From the NCBI GenBank assembly GCA_019750135.1, contig JAIEOV010000018.1:186001-250000 (forward strand): a stretch of DNA of 64,000 nt, given 5' to 3'. This document shows positions 23,571 through 31,797 of this stretch, piece by piece; the stretch's first letter is position 1, and each line of letters starts with the position of its first letter. The translations under genes were made by a program, and so were the position numbers. The notes beneath the pieces are model-generated. The model saw only the letters and a list, made by a program, of their open reading frames with translations, was not told where the DNA came from and searched no databases. This DNA comes from Reyranella sp. (GTDB taxonomy: Bacteria > Pseudomonadota > Alphaproteobacteria > Reyranellales > Reyranellaceae).

Positions 23571-24506
23571 TCAGGGTGGCGTCAAATCGGCCTTTTCCCA
23601 GCCTTTTTCGGGGTTGAAGGCGACGATCGACCCGGCCAGCTGCGCCGTGTTCGGCCCGAGGTCGCGCTGATAGACGATGCCGTCGGGTCCCATGATGAAG
23701 GTCATGATGCCGGTCTCGCCGTAGCGCACTGGCCAGGCGATGGCGCCGAAGCCGCCGATCATGCGACCCCTGATGATGTAGTCCCGCGCCCCGCCCGGCG
23801 CCGCTGCGCCCTGGGCGTAGAGCAGGCGGAAGTTGTAGCCGTAATGGTCGCCGGGAAACCTGCCGTCGGGCTGGGAGAGTGCGACCTGCGCGCCGAGCGG
23901 ACTTTTGGGCTCGCCCGGAGCGGTGGGCCAGTAGAGCCCGTCCTTCTTTCCCGCCGAGCTCAACAGACGACGCGCATAGGCCGTGTTGCCGGTCTTCATC
24001 GGATCGAGCACCGCGTAGTCGCGCTCGGCATCGCCGATCGCCAACAATGTCTGGATGGCGCCGAACTCGTTGCGGCCGAGCTCGCGCGCGATCATCTCGT
24101 CGAAGCCGGCGATGGAATCGAAGCGCCATGCCGCGCCGTCCTTGACGATGGGCATGGGCAGCGTCCAGCCGGTCGTGCCGACCTCGACGATCGCCTTGGC
24201 GCCGTTGCTGGTCGGGTCGATCGTGACCTTGTGCTGCTTGTTCCACTCCGAGAAATAGGCGGCGAGGTCGCGCTTGAAGCCGTTGCTCTGCAACGGCGTC
24301 AGCGCGTCCCAGGGCGCGCCCAGTATCGCTTCCAGCGCCTTGCTGTCGCCGCGCCTGGCTGCATCGTTCAAGGCGTCCGCTGCCGCTTCGGGCGTCGCGA
24401 AGCTCTGCTGCTTGCCGATCGGAGGTGGCTGCTGCGCCATCGCGCCGACGGCCAGCATCACCATCGCGAAGGCAGCCCGCAGGCCGCGCCGAACCATACC
24501 GCTCAT
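23571..24506 (-). CDS. DUF2950 exported protein
   Basis: The 311-residue protein has a signal peptide (about 1-24, ending VGAMAQ) and the DUF2950 signatures FATPEAAADALNDAARRGD, GTTGWTLPMPIVK, FRLLYAQG and MTFIMGPDGIVYQRDLG. Its function is unknown. It overlaps the DUF3300 stop by 4 bases; these two families are commonly adjacent, implying a shared envelope function. Confidence 0.9.
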   Translation of the reverse strand: MSGMVRRGLRAAFAMVMLAVGAMAQQPPPIGKQQSFATPEAAADALNDAARRGDSKALEAILGAPWDALTPLQSNGFKRDLAAYFSEWNKQHKVTIDPTSNGAKAIVEVGTTGWTLPMPIVKDGAAWRFDSIAGFDEMIARELGRNEFGAIQTLLAIGDAERDYAVLDPMKTGNTAYARRLLSSAGKKDGLYWPTAPGEPKSPLGAQVALSQPDGRFPGDHYGYNFRLLYAQGAAAPGGARDYIIRGRMIGGFGAIAWPVRYGETGIMTFIMGPDGIVYQRDLGPNTAQLAGSIVAFNPEKGWEKADLTPP

Positions 24507-25855
24507 CGCCGGCCTCCATGCCCGCCGCCATGTCCGCCGCCACCATGTCCTCCACCACCGTGGCCGCCACCGCCGCGAGAGGCATGGCCGGCATAGGAAT
24601 GACCGCGCGCCGCCTCGTGTTGGACCTGGTGCCCGTGATCGGCGCCATTGAAGGCATTGCGATGATCCGAGCCATGATTGCCGGCGTTGCCGTGGCCCGT
24701 GTCATGGCCGCGTCCATCGCCGCCGCGTCCGTCACCGTCGCGTCCATCGCCGCCGCGTCCGTCGCCGCCGCGTCCGTCGCCGCCGCGTCCGTCACCGCCG
24801 CGTCCGTCACCGCCGCGTCCATCGCCACCGCGTCCATCGCCACCGCGTCCGTCGTTGCCGCGATCGCCGTCATGGCCGCGGTAGCCGTTGCGCCCGTCGG
24901 CATTGCCGCGATGCTGGTCGTACCTGTCGCGACTGGCGTGGTCGCGGTAGGGCACGCCGTGGCGATGCGACGAATCGTGGCTCCAGTGGTCGTCGTGGTA
25001 GTAGCTGCGGTTGAAGCTGTGGCTGATGGTGGTCGCGCGATCGAAATTCACGGTCGTGTAGCTGCGGCTGTAGCTCCAGCTGTGCCAGCCGCTCCATCCC
25101 CATCGACCGCCCCATCCGCCACCCCAGTGCCAGCCGCCGAAGAAGGCGCCGCCGACGCGGTAGCCCAGGCCGAAGCCGAACCCGCCGACCCAGCTGCTGG
25201 ATCCGCTCCAGCCGTAGCTCGCCGGCGGATAGTAGTAGGGCGGATTGCTGGCATAGGGCCACGCGCCATAGACCACATTGGGATCGTAGGTCGGCACGTA
25301 GATGGTATCGGCACTGGTCGGCTCGATGACGATGGCGGGCGGCGTTCCGTCCGGCGCGCCGGCGCTCGGCGGCTGTGACGACACGGTCTGCTGCGGCGTG
25401 GTCTTGAGCGTGCCCGCGGCCTGGGCTTGCGCCCTCAGGCGCTGGATCGAGGCTGCGACGTCGGACTGTTGCGCGATCATCGCGTCGCCGACCTTCTGGG
25501 TCCAGTCGAGCTTGCTGTCCATCATCGCCAGGACCTGCGGGAAGGCGACCAGCGACGTGACGCTGACATCCCAGCCCTTGTCCTTCACGGCGGCCAGCGC
25601 GGCATTGCCCGTCAGGTTGGGATTGTCCTTCGACCAGCGCCCCGCCTCGAGCACTTCGAGGGGATAGGTCGCCGCCATCAGGACCTGCGCCAGCAGCGCA
25701 TCGGGATAGAGCGCGATCGGCGCCAGGAGCTGGTCGAGCTCGGCGGCCGTGAAGCTCTTGCTGGTGTCGGCTGCGGCGGTCTGCGCGTGCGACCGACCGG
25801 TGAAGCCGGCGACAAGGAATGCCACGGACACGGCAACCCACTCGCGCCTTTTCAT
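24503..25855 (-). CDS. DUF3300 exported protein with DGRGG tandem repeats
   Basis: The 450-residue protein has a signal peptide (about 1-25) and a DUF3300 domain at about 30-250 (LDQLLAPIALYPDALLAQVL and VVAFPQVLAMMDSKLDW-like text). A Gly/Trp/Tyr-rich stretch follows, then a DGRGG pentapeptide tandem array at about residues 332-384 and a His/Gly-rich tail. The repeat and tail look disordered and may bind metal or cell-wall material. It precedes the DUF2950 gene in one transcript. Confidence 0.9.
   Translation of the reverse strand: MKRREWVAVSVAFLVAGFTGRSHAQTAAADTSKSFTAAELDQLLAPIALYPDALLAQVLMAATYPLEVLEAGRWSKDNPNLTGNAALAAVKDKGWDVSVTSLVAFPQVLAMMDSKLDWTQKVGDAMIAQQSDVAASIQRLRAQAQAAGTLKTTPQQTVSSQPPSAGAPDGTPPAIVIEPTSADTIYVPTYDPNVVYGAWPYASNPPYYYPPASYGWSGSSSWVGGFGFGLGYRVGGAFFGGWHWGGGWGGRWGWSGWHSWSYSRSYTTVNFDRATTISHSFNRSYYHDDHWSHDSSHRHGVPYRDHASRDRYDQHRGNADGRNGYRGHDGDRGNDGRGGDGRGGDGRGGDGRGGDGRGGDGRGGDGRGGDGRDGDGRGGDGRGHDTGHGNAGNHGSDHRNAFNGADHGHQVQHEAARGHSYAGHASRGGGGHGGGGHGGGGHGGGHGGRR
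24703..24860 (-). repeat. 15-bp coding tandem repeat (DGRGG units)
   Basis: About ten near-identical 15-base units encode DGRGG with a few variants (DGRDG, DGDRG). Differences are mainly silent third-position changes (gtc/atc and gcc/acc in plus-strand reading), as expected from slippage followed by drift. The repeats are in frame within the DUF3300 gene, so copy-number change would not shift the frame. Confidence 0.9.
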
Positions 25856-25941
25856 GCTTGCCCTCGTCCCTCGCCTGAAGCGCGGCGATCCTAGGGTGAT
25901 GCCGACGCGCGAACCAAGCGGAAAGAGGGTCAGATCAAGGT

Positions 25942-26949
25942 TTATGCGTCGAGACTGAGGAAACGCTGCGCGTTCTTGAACAGCAACTGGTCGCTCTCGG
26001 CATCCGACAGGCCGAGATTGAGGGCATGCCGCGTCGGCTGGCGATCCATGATCGAGAAGGGATAGTCGCTGCCGATCATGAGCTGGCTCGCGCCATAGGA
26101 CTCGATCAGGAAGCGCAGCGCCGTCTCGTCGTAGACCAGCGTGTCGTAGAACAGTTTCCGCGCCGTGGCGCGCGGCTCGTCCATGGCGGCCTTGATCGGC
26201 GCCATCGCCGTCCAGGCATGCTGCATGCGCGGCAGTACCTGGCCGAAGGCGCCGCCGCCATGGCTGAAGCCGATGCGCAGGCGGGGATGGCGCTTCATCA
26301 GCCCGCCGGTGATCACCGAGGCGATGGCGAGCGCCGTCTCGCAGGGGAAGGCCACGACCTGCTCGAGATTCGCCGGACCGACCAGCCGGTCCATGCCGGC
26401 TGGCCGCAGCGGATGCACGAAGATCGCCGCGCCCAGAGATTCGGCGGCGGCAAAGAACGGCTCCAGCGACGGATGCCCCAGCGTCACGCCGTTGATGTTG
26501 GTCGCGATCTCGACGCCCTTGAGGCCGAGCTGCCGCATGGCGTGCTCGAGCTCGCGCTCAGCCGCGTCCATGTCCTGCAACGGCACCATGCCCAGCCCAT
26601 GGAAGCGATCGGGCGCGGCGCGCACCATCTCGGCGATGGTCTGGTTGACGTGCCGCGCCAGCACCGACGCGGCATGGGTCGGCAGCCAGTAGGACAAGAG
26701 CTCGGGCATCGGCGACAGGACCTGCATGCCGACATCCATGCCGGGCATGTGCTCGAGGCGTCGCGGCACGCTCCAGCAGCCGTCGTCGATGGCGCGGTAG
26801 TTCTTGCCGCTGATGATCACCTGGGCGTGGCAGGCGTCGGTGTGCTTGATCGACGGCCACGGCAGGCCGGCGAACTCGGGCCGCTCGTCCGGCAGATGCG
26901 CCGGCACGACATGCGTGTGCACGTCGATGGCGCAGCAGGGGCCGCTCAT
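25942..26949 (-). CDS. Amidohydrolase family 2 protein, ACMSD-like decarboxylase
   Basis: The start is set at ATG 26949, which overlaps the ferredoxin stop by 4 bases. The 335-residue TIM-barrel protein has the N-terminal metal motif DVHTHVVP (H11, H13), the SHGGGAFG histidine segment and the metal Asp in GSDYPFSIMD. This group includes 2-amino-3-carboxymuconate-6-semialdehyde decarboxylase and other aromatic-acid decarboxylases or hydrolases. Its operon partners are a ferredoxin and FAD reductase that likely serve the divergent ring dioxygenase, so it may process the ring-cleavage product. Confidence 0.85.
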   Translation of the reverse strand: MSGPCCAIDVHTHVVPAHLPDERPEFAGLPWPSIKHTDACHAQVIISGKNYRAIDDGCWSVPRRLEHMPGMDVGMQVLSPMPELLSYWLPTHAASVLARHVNQTIAEMVRAAPDRFHGLGMVPLQDMDAAERELEHAMRQLGLKGVEIATNINGVTLGHPSLEPFFAAAESLGAAIFVHPLRPAGMDRLVGPANLEQVVAFPCETALAIASVITGGLMKRHPRLRIGFSHGGGAFGQVLPRMQHAWTAMAPIKAAMDEPRATARKLFYDTLVYDETALRFLIESYGASQLMIGSDYPFSIMDRQPTRHALNLGLSDAESDQLLFKNAQRFLSLDA

Positions 26950-27266
26950 TGCTGGCTCTGCGGCACTTTCAGCCGCAGGCCGTCGAGCCCGTCGCTGACC
27001 TGGATCTGGCACGACAGGCGCGAGTTCGCCTGCACGTGCGGGCAGAACTCCAGCATCGACTGCTCGGTGCTGTCCTTGGCCGGCAGGCGAGGGAGCCAGT
27101 CCTCGGGCACGTAGACCATGCAGGTCGCGCACGAGCAGGCGCCGCCGCAGTCGGCATCGATGCCGACGATGCCGTTGCGCACCGCGCCTTCCATGATCGA
27201 CTGCCCGTTGGCGATGTCGATCGCGCGCTCGGTGCCGTCGGGTTCCTCGAAAACGATCTTGGCCAT
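26946..27266 (-). CDS. [2Fe-2S] ferredoxin, putidaredoxin/adrenodoxin type
   Basis: Starting at ATG 27266, the 106-residue protein has cluster ligands C40-x5-C46-x2-C49 and C86 within DADCGGACSCATC and RLSCQ. An extra Cys44 sits inside the loop. This spacing marks vertebrate-type ferredoxins that carry electrons from FAD reductases to P450s or to class IIA ring dioxygenases. It lies 8 bases after the reductase gene and overlaps the decarboxylase-like gene by 4 bases. Confidence 0.92.
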   Translation of the reverse strand: MAKIVFEEPDGTERAIDIANGQSIMEGAVRNGIVGIDADCGGACSCATCMVYVPEDWLPRLPAKDSTEQSMLEFCPHVQANSRLSCQIQVSDGLDGLRLKVPQSQQ

Positions 27267-27274
27267 TGCTGTTC

Positions 27275-28465
27275 CTAGTTCCTCATGTCCTTCATGGCCA
27301 CGCCTTCGTCGCCAAGCCGCGCCGGATCGATCTTGGCACGTTCGGCGATGAGCTGCTTGGACATCATGAATTCCGGCGCCCGGTTGACGGCGTCGACGGC
27401 GATCAGCGTTCCCTCGCGCAGGTAGAACACGGCGAATGAACGGCCTGTCTCCGGATCGCCGCGCACCACGGCGTGGTCGTGGCCGGCCGACAGGCCTGCC
27501 ATCTGCATCTTCACGTCGTACTGGTCGGTCCAGAACCACGGCACCTGTATTGCCGGCGGCTTGCGCCCGCAGATCGCCGCCGCGGCGAGGCGCGCCTGCT
27601 CGAGCGCATTGTGCACCGATTCGAGCCGCAGGCGGCGGCCGGCCAGGTCGTGATGCTGGCTGGTGCAGTCGCCGATGGCGTAGATCGACGCATCGTCGGT
27701 GCGGCACTCGGCGTCGATCACGATTCCGTCCTCGACCGCGAGACCCGCTTCGCGCGCGAGCTCGACGTTGGGCACCGCCCCCGCACCGACGACGACGATG
27801 TCGGCGTCGTAATGGGTGTCCTCGCAAACGACGCGCTTGCCCTCCAGGCCGCGCACCACCACGCCGGTGCGGATCACGACGCCCTCCTCGCCGTGCAGCC
27901 GGGCGTAGAATTGCGAGACGACCGGTCCGACGCCGCGCGACATCAGCCGCGGCGCCTGCTCCAGCACCGTCACGGCGACGCCGAGCTTCACCGCGACAGC
28001 CGCCAGCTCCAGCCCGATATAGCCGCCGCCGATCACGACCAGCGACTTGCCCGGCGCCAGCTGTCCCCGGATGGCGTCGACGTCGGCGATGTTGCGCAGA
28101 TAGAACGCGCCCGGCAGAGGCAGCTCGCGCGGCCGGCTGCCGGTCGCCAGCACGAGCGTGGAATAGGGAAGCCGCGACCCGTCAGCCAGCAGGACGGCCC
28201 GGCCCGCCCGGTCGATGCGCTCGGCGCGCTGGCCCAGCAGCAGCCGGCTGCCGGCCTTTTCGTAGAAGGCGGCGGGCTTGACGTACAGCCGGTCGAGCGC
28301 CAGCTCGCCGGCCAGGAACTTCTTGGACAGCGGCGGGCGCTGATAGGGCAGGTGCGGTTCGTCGCCGACCAGGCAGATCTCGCCCTGGAAGCCGTCCTGG
28401 GCCAGGCTGGCCACGAGCTGGCTGGCGGCCTGTCCCGCCCCGATGATCACCAGTGGATCGGCCAT
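27275..28465 (-). CDS. FAD-dependent ferredoxin reductase
   Basis: The 396-residue protein has an FAD Rossmann motif VIIGAGQAASQLVASLAQDG, an NAD motif VVIGGGYIGLELAAVAVKLG and the second FAD motif IYAIGDCT. It follows the putidaredoxin-reductase family plan and has no Fe-S motif of its own. It should pass electrons from NADH to the ferredoxin encoded immediately downstream. It is the first gene of a three-gene minus operon that is divergent from the ring dioxygenase alpha gene by 88 bases. Confidence 0.92.
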   Translation of the reverse strand: MADPLVIIGAGQAASQLVASLAQDGFQGEICLVGDEPHLPYQRPPLSKKFLAGELALDRLYVKPAAFYEKAGSRLLLGQRAERIDRAGRAVLLADGSRLPYSTLVLATGSRPRELPLPGAFYLRNIADVDAIRGQLAPGKSLVVIGGGYIGLELAAVAVKLGVAVTVLEQAPRLMSRGVGPVVSQFYARLHGEEGVVIRTGVVVRGLEGKRVVCEDTHYDADIVVVGAGAVPNVELAREAGLAVEDGIVIDAECRTDDASIYAIGDCTSQHHDLAGRRLRLESVHNALEQARLAAAAICGRKPPAIQVPWFWTDQYDVKMQMAGLSAGHDHAVVRGDPETGRSFAVFYLREGTLIAVDAVNRAPEFMMSKQLIAERAKIDPARLGDEGVAMKDMRN

Positions 28466-28483
28466 CGTGGGTCAAAATCTAAC

Positions 28484-28518
28484 GTTTGTTCGGTATTGTT
28501 GTTGCCCGGGAAATCGGC
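28484..28518. promoter_or_regulatory. Divergent promoter/operator region of the ring-dioxygenase cluster (candidate)
   Basis: The 88-base gap between the reductase and dioxygenase alpha starts has an AT-rich core containing AACGTTTGTT (an AAC-N4-GTT dyad) and a nearby ATTGTTGTT. Such AAC/GTT dyads resemble TetR-family sites, and the TetR gene at 30352 is in the same plus-strand operon. The site is a pattern observation only. A strong RBS (aggagg) precedes ATG 28554. Confidence 0.3.
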
Positions 28519-28553
28519 CAAAGTCCAGTCCAAGGAAGACGTAGGAGGAAATC

Positions 28554-29837
28554 ATGGACACCATCCTGACCACTCCGCAGATGGTCGTCGAGGATCGTGG
28601 CCGGCACCTGTTCCGCGTCGCGCGGCGGGCCTTCACCGACGATGCCGTGCTGGAGGCCGAGCGCCAGGCCATCTTCGACCGCTGCTGGCTCTATCTCGGC
28701 CATTCGTCGGAGATCGCGGGCAATTGCGACTTCATTACCCGTGCGGTCGGCGGGCGCGAGCTGATCTTCAATCGCGATCGCGCCGGTGCGGTGCATGCCT
28801 TCCTCAACACCTGTCCGCATCGCGGCGCCATGGTGGTGCGCGAGAAAAAGGGCAATGCGCTGTCGTTCCGCTGCTTCTATCACGGCTGGTCGTTCAACGT
28901 GAACGGCCGCTTCGCCTCGCGCTTCGACGAAGGCAATTACGGCAAGGAGCACTACGGCGGCGGTTGCGCCGATCTCATGCAGGTGCCGCGGCTCGAGAGC
29001 TATCGCGACTTCTGGTTCGTGAACTTCGACTGCAACGCCGTGCCGCTCAGCGACTATCTCGCCGGCGCCAAGGAATACATCGACCTGGTGGCTGACCAGA
29101 ACGAGGCCGGCATGGAGGTCGTGGGGTCGGGCCAGCAATACATCATCAACGCCAACTGGAAGCTTCTGGCCGAGAACAGCATCGACGCCTTCCACGGCTT
29201 CCCCGTGCACAGCACCTACTTCGACTATCTGAAGTCGCTCGGGGCGCTGCGCATGGAATCGACCGGCGCGCATTTCTCGGCGAGCGGCATGCACGATCTC
29301 GGCAACGGCCATGCCGTGATCGAGTACGCCTCGCCGTGGGGGCGGCCGATCGCGCGGTGGGTGCCGTCGATGGGCGAGGAAAAGCGTCCGGTGATTGCTG
29401 CCTTGCGCGAGGGCCTGGTCAAGCGCTTCGGCGAGGAACGCGGCACGCGCATGTCGGAGTTCAGTCGCAACATGCTGATCTTCCCCAACCTGGTGATCAA
29501 CGACATCATGGCCATCACCGTCCGCACCTTCATGCCGGCGGCGCCCAACAAGATGACGGTGAGCGCCTGGGCGCTGGGCGCGCGCGACGAGGACCACGAC
29601 CTGCGCAAGCTGCGCCTGTTCAACTTCCTCGAATTTTTAGGGCCGGGCGGCTTCGCCACGCCGGACGACCAGGAGGCGCTGGAGAACTGCCAGCGCGGCT
29701 ACCAGAACCTGCGCGAGGCCGGCTGGAACGACATCTCCAAGGGCATGCCGCGCCAGGGCCCGCCGATGAACGACGACGAGGAGCAGATGCGCTGCTTCTG
29801 GCGCCAGTGGCGCGACCGCCTGGGAGCCGTGTCGTGA
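28554..29837 (+). CDS. Aromatic ring-hydroxylating dioxygenase, large (alpha) subunit
   Basis: The 427-residue protein has Rieske ligands C87/H89 (CPHRG) and C107/H110 (CFYHGW), and the mononuclear iron motif ENSIDAFHGFPVH with D211, H214 and H219. The Asp211 position matches the residue that links the Rieske and iron centres in neighbouring subunits. With the beta subunit it should form an alpha3beta3 oxygenase that makes cis-diols on aromatic rings. It overlaps the beta gene by 4 bases (GTGA) and starts after a strong RBS. Confidence 0.93.
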   Translation: MDTILTTPQMVVEDRGRHLFRVARRAFTDDAVLEAERQAIFDRCWLYLGHSSEIAGNCDFITRAVGGRELIFNRDRAGAVHAFLNTCPHRGAMVVREKKGNALSFRCFYHGWSFNVNGRFASRFDEGNYGKEHYGGGCADLMQVPRLESYRDFWFVNFDCNAVPLSDYLAGAKEYIDLVADQNEAGMEVVGSGQQYIINANWKLLAENSIDAFHGFPVHSTYFDYLKSLGALRMESTGAHFSASGMHDLGNGHAVIEYASPWGRPIARWVPSMGEEKRPVIAALREGLVKRFGEERGTRMSEFSRNMLIFPNLVINDIMAITVRTFMPAAPNKMTVSAWALGARDEDHDLRKLRLFNFLEFLGPGGFATPDDQEALENCQRGYQNLREAGWNDISKGMPRQGPPMNDDEEQMRCFWRQWRDRLGAVS

Positions 29838-30352
29838 ACGGCGACGTCGGCCTGCCGGCCAGCCTGCGCAACGACACGGCGGTGCTGCGCGGACGTATCG
29901 AGGATTTCCTCTACCTCGAGGCCGACCTCTTGGACGACTGGAAGGTCGAGGAGTGGTTCGCGTTGTTCGCCGAAGGCGCCACCTACGAGGTGCCGCCGAC
30001 CGGCAGCGACGAGACCGACCCGGCGACCTCGCTGTTCTACATCGCCGATGACTACGTGCGCCTGCGCGAGCGCGTGGTGCGCCTCACCAAGAAGGAGGCG
30101 CATTCGGAGTTCCCACGCTCCCAGCAGCGCCACATGGTCAGCAACGTGCGCATCATCGGCCTTTCGGACGGCGTGGCGGACGTGAGCTGCAACTTCGTCA
30201 CCTACCGGGCCAAGCGCGGCGTGGTCGACACCTACTACGGCAAGCATCTCTATCGCATCGACGTCAGCGTCGAGCCCTTCCGCATCAAGTCCAAGCGCTC
30301 GGTGCTCGGTATGGACATGCTTTATCCGGGAAAGCTCACTATCATCATCTGA
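29834..30352 (+). CDS. Aromatic ring-hydroxylating dioxygenase, small (beta) subunit
   Basis: Start is GTG 29834 inside the 4-base overlap with the alpha gene; the longer frame upstream is the alpha gene in another phase. The 172-residue protein shows the SnoaL-like beta-subunit pattern: IEDFLYLEADLLDDWKVEEW, a central YIADDYVRLRERVVRL and the SNVRIIG...SCNFVTYRAKR strands. It is structural and supports the oxygenase trimer. Its stop overlaps the TetR start by one base. Confidence 0.9.
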   Translation: MNGDVGLPASLRNDTAVLRGRIEDFLYLEADLLDDWKVEEWFALFAEGATYEVPPTGSDETDPATSLFYIADDYVRLRERVVRLTKKEAHSEFPRSQQRHMVSNVRIIGLSDGVADVSCNFVTYRAKRGVVDTYYGKHLYRIDVSVEPFRIKSKRSVLGMDMLYPGKLTIII

Positions 30353-30963
30353 TGGCAAGCGAGAAGTCCGGAAAGGACAGGATCACCAAGGCCGACAGGA
30401 CCCGGGCGCGTCTGATCGAGGTCGCCACCCGGCTCTTCCAGGAACACGGGACGGACGAGGTGACGGTGCGCCGCATCGCGGCGGCGGCCAAGATCGAAGC
30501 CGGCAGCATCTACTACCACTTCTCTTCGCGCGACCAGATCCTGCGCGCCGTGCTGGAAGGTGGAGTCGGCAATGCGCGTGAAGAGGTCCTGGCGGCGGTC
30601 GCCGAGGCGGGCGCCGACAGCTCGCCCCTGGTGCGCCTGCGCGCGGCGCTGGGGGCGCATCTCAAGTACACGATGCGGCATCACTTCTCGTCACGGCTGA
30701 AGGTGATCCGCCGGCTGCCCAAGCGCCTGCGCGACCATCACATGCAGCAGGAACGCGACTATGCCGCGATCTTCGCCGGCCTCTTGGCCGAGGCCGAGCG
30801 CAAGGGCCTGCTGCGGTCGGGCTTCGATCTCTCGGTGGTGCGCATGCTCGCCATGGGCGCGCTGACCTGGGCCGCCGAATGGTATGACCCCGACGGCGAC
30901 ATGACCCTGGACGACATCGCCGACGAGCTGATGCGCGTGCTCACGCAGGGGGTCGCCAAGTAG
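30352..30963 (+). CDS. TetR-family regulator of the ring-dioxygenase operon
   Basis: The 203-residue protein has a TetR helix-turn-helix (ATRLFQEHGTDEVTVRRIAA, IEAGSIYYHFSSRDQIL) and a helical effector domain. It overlaps the beta-subunit stop by one base (TGATG), so it is probably translated from the dioxygenase mRNA and may control its own operon and the divergent reductase operon. Ligand is unknown. Confidence 0.88.
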   Translation: MASEKSGKDRITKADRTRARLIEVATRLFQEHGTDEVTVRRIAAAAKIEAGSIYYHFSSRDQILRAVLEGGVGNAREEVLAAVAEAGADSSPLVRLRAALGAHLKYTMRHHFSSRLKVIRRLPKRLRDHHMQQERDYAAIFAGLLAEAERKGLLRSGFDLSVVRMLAMGALTWAAEWYDPDGDMTLDDIADELMRVLTQGVAK

Positions 30964-30964
30964 G

Positions 30965-31786
30965 CTAGAGCTTAGCCCCCGTCCTCGGCTCCCACGCCCA
31001 GTAGCGCGCGATTGCGCCGCCGTCGACGCGCAGGTCAGTGCCGGTGATCATCGAGGAATCGTCGCTAGCGAGGAAGACCGCGGCCTGCGCATAGTCGGTC
31101 GGCAGCGGCAGCTTCTGCATCGGGATGCCTTCGCGGAACGGCTTCATGACGCGATCGATGCCGTCCGGCTTCTTGACCGTGCGGCCCCAGCGCGCGGCGC
31201 GTTCGAAGGACTGGCTGGGATCGGTCGCGGTCGGCGTCAGGCTGTTGACGCGAATGCCGTGCCCGACCAGTTCCATGGCCGCCGAGCGCGTGAAGTTCAG
31301 GATGCCGCACTTGGCGGTCGAGTAGGCGATGTTGCCGGGCTCGCCCTGATGCCCGGCGGTCGAGGCGATGTTGATGACGCTGCCGCCGCTCTTGCGCGCG
31401 ATCATCGCCTGGCAGGCATGCTTGGTGAACAGGAAGGCGCCGCCCAGGATGACGGCGGTTTGCCGGTTCCATTCCTCGAACGTCATGTCGATGACGCCCT
31501 TCTTGTTGTAGAAGACGGCGTTGTTCACCAGCACGTCGATCCGGCCGAACACTTCGAGCGCCACGTCGATCGTGGCCTTCACCTTGGCTTCGTCGGTGAC
31601 GTCGCAGACGAGGCCGAGCGCGCGGCTGCCGGTCTTCTCGAGATAGACGGCGCAGTCCTGGGCGTTGGCCGCGTTGGCATCGACGGCAACGACGATGGCG
31701 CCCTCGGCCGCCAGGCCCTCGGCGATGCCGCCGCCGATGTTGGGGCTGGTCCCGGTGATGACCGCGACCCGGTCCTTGAGCTTCAT
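30965..31786 (-). CDS. SDR-family dehydrogenase, candidate cis-diol dehydrogenase
   Basis: ATG 31786 is preferred over ATG 31795 because a TGAGG sequence lies 9 bases before it. The 273-residue SDR has ITGTSPNIGGGIAEGLAAEG, NNAVFYNKKG, the Ser region NIASTAGHQG and YSTAKCG. The acidic VAVDANAAN suggests NAD. It ends with a TGTDLRVDGG segment. It follows the LigB-type dioxygenase gene by 11 bases and sits beside a ring-dioxygenase operon, so diol dehydrogenation is a reasonable inference. Confidence 0.85.
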   Translation of the reverse strand: MKLKDRVAVITGTSPNIGGGIAEGLAAEGAIVVAVDANAANAQDCAVYLEKTGSRALGLVCDVTDEAKVKATIDVALEVFGRIDVLVNNAVFYNKKGVIDMTFEEWNRQTAVILGGAFLFTKHACQAMIARKSGGSVINIASTAGHQGEPGNIAYSTAKCGILNFTRSAAMELVGHGIRVNSLTPTATDPSQSFERAARWGRTVKKPDGIDRVMKPFREGIPMQKLPLPTDYAQAAVFLASDDSSMITGTDLRVDGGAIARYWAWEPRTGAKL

Positions 31787-31797
31787 GGTCGTCATCC

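Noticed and set aside
24703..24860. Possible CRISPR-like tandem repeat
   Set aside because: The units are directly adjacent with no spacers and encode an in-frame DGRGG peptide repeat.
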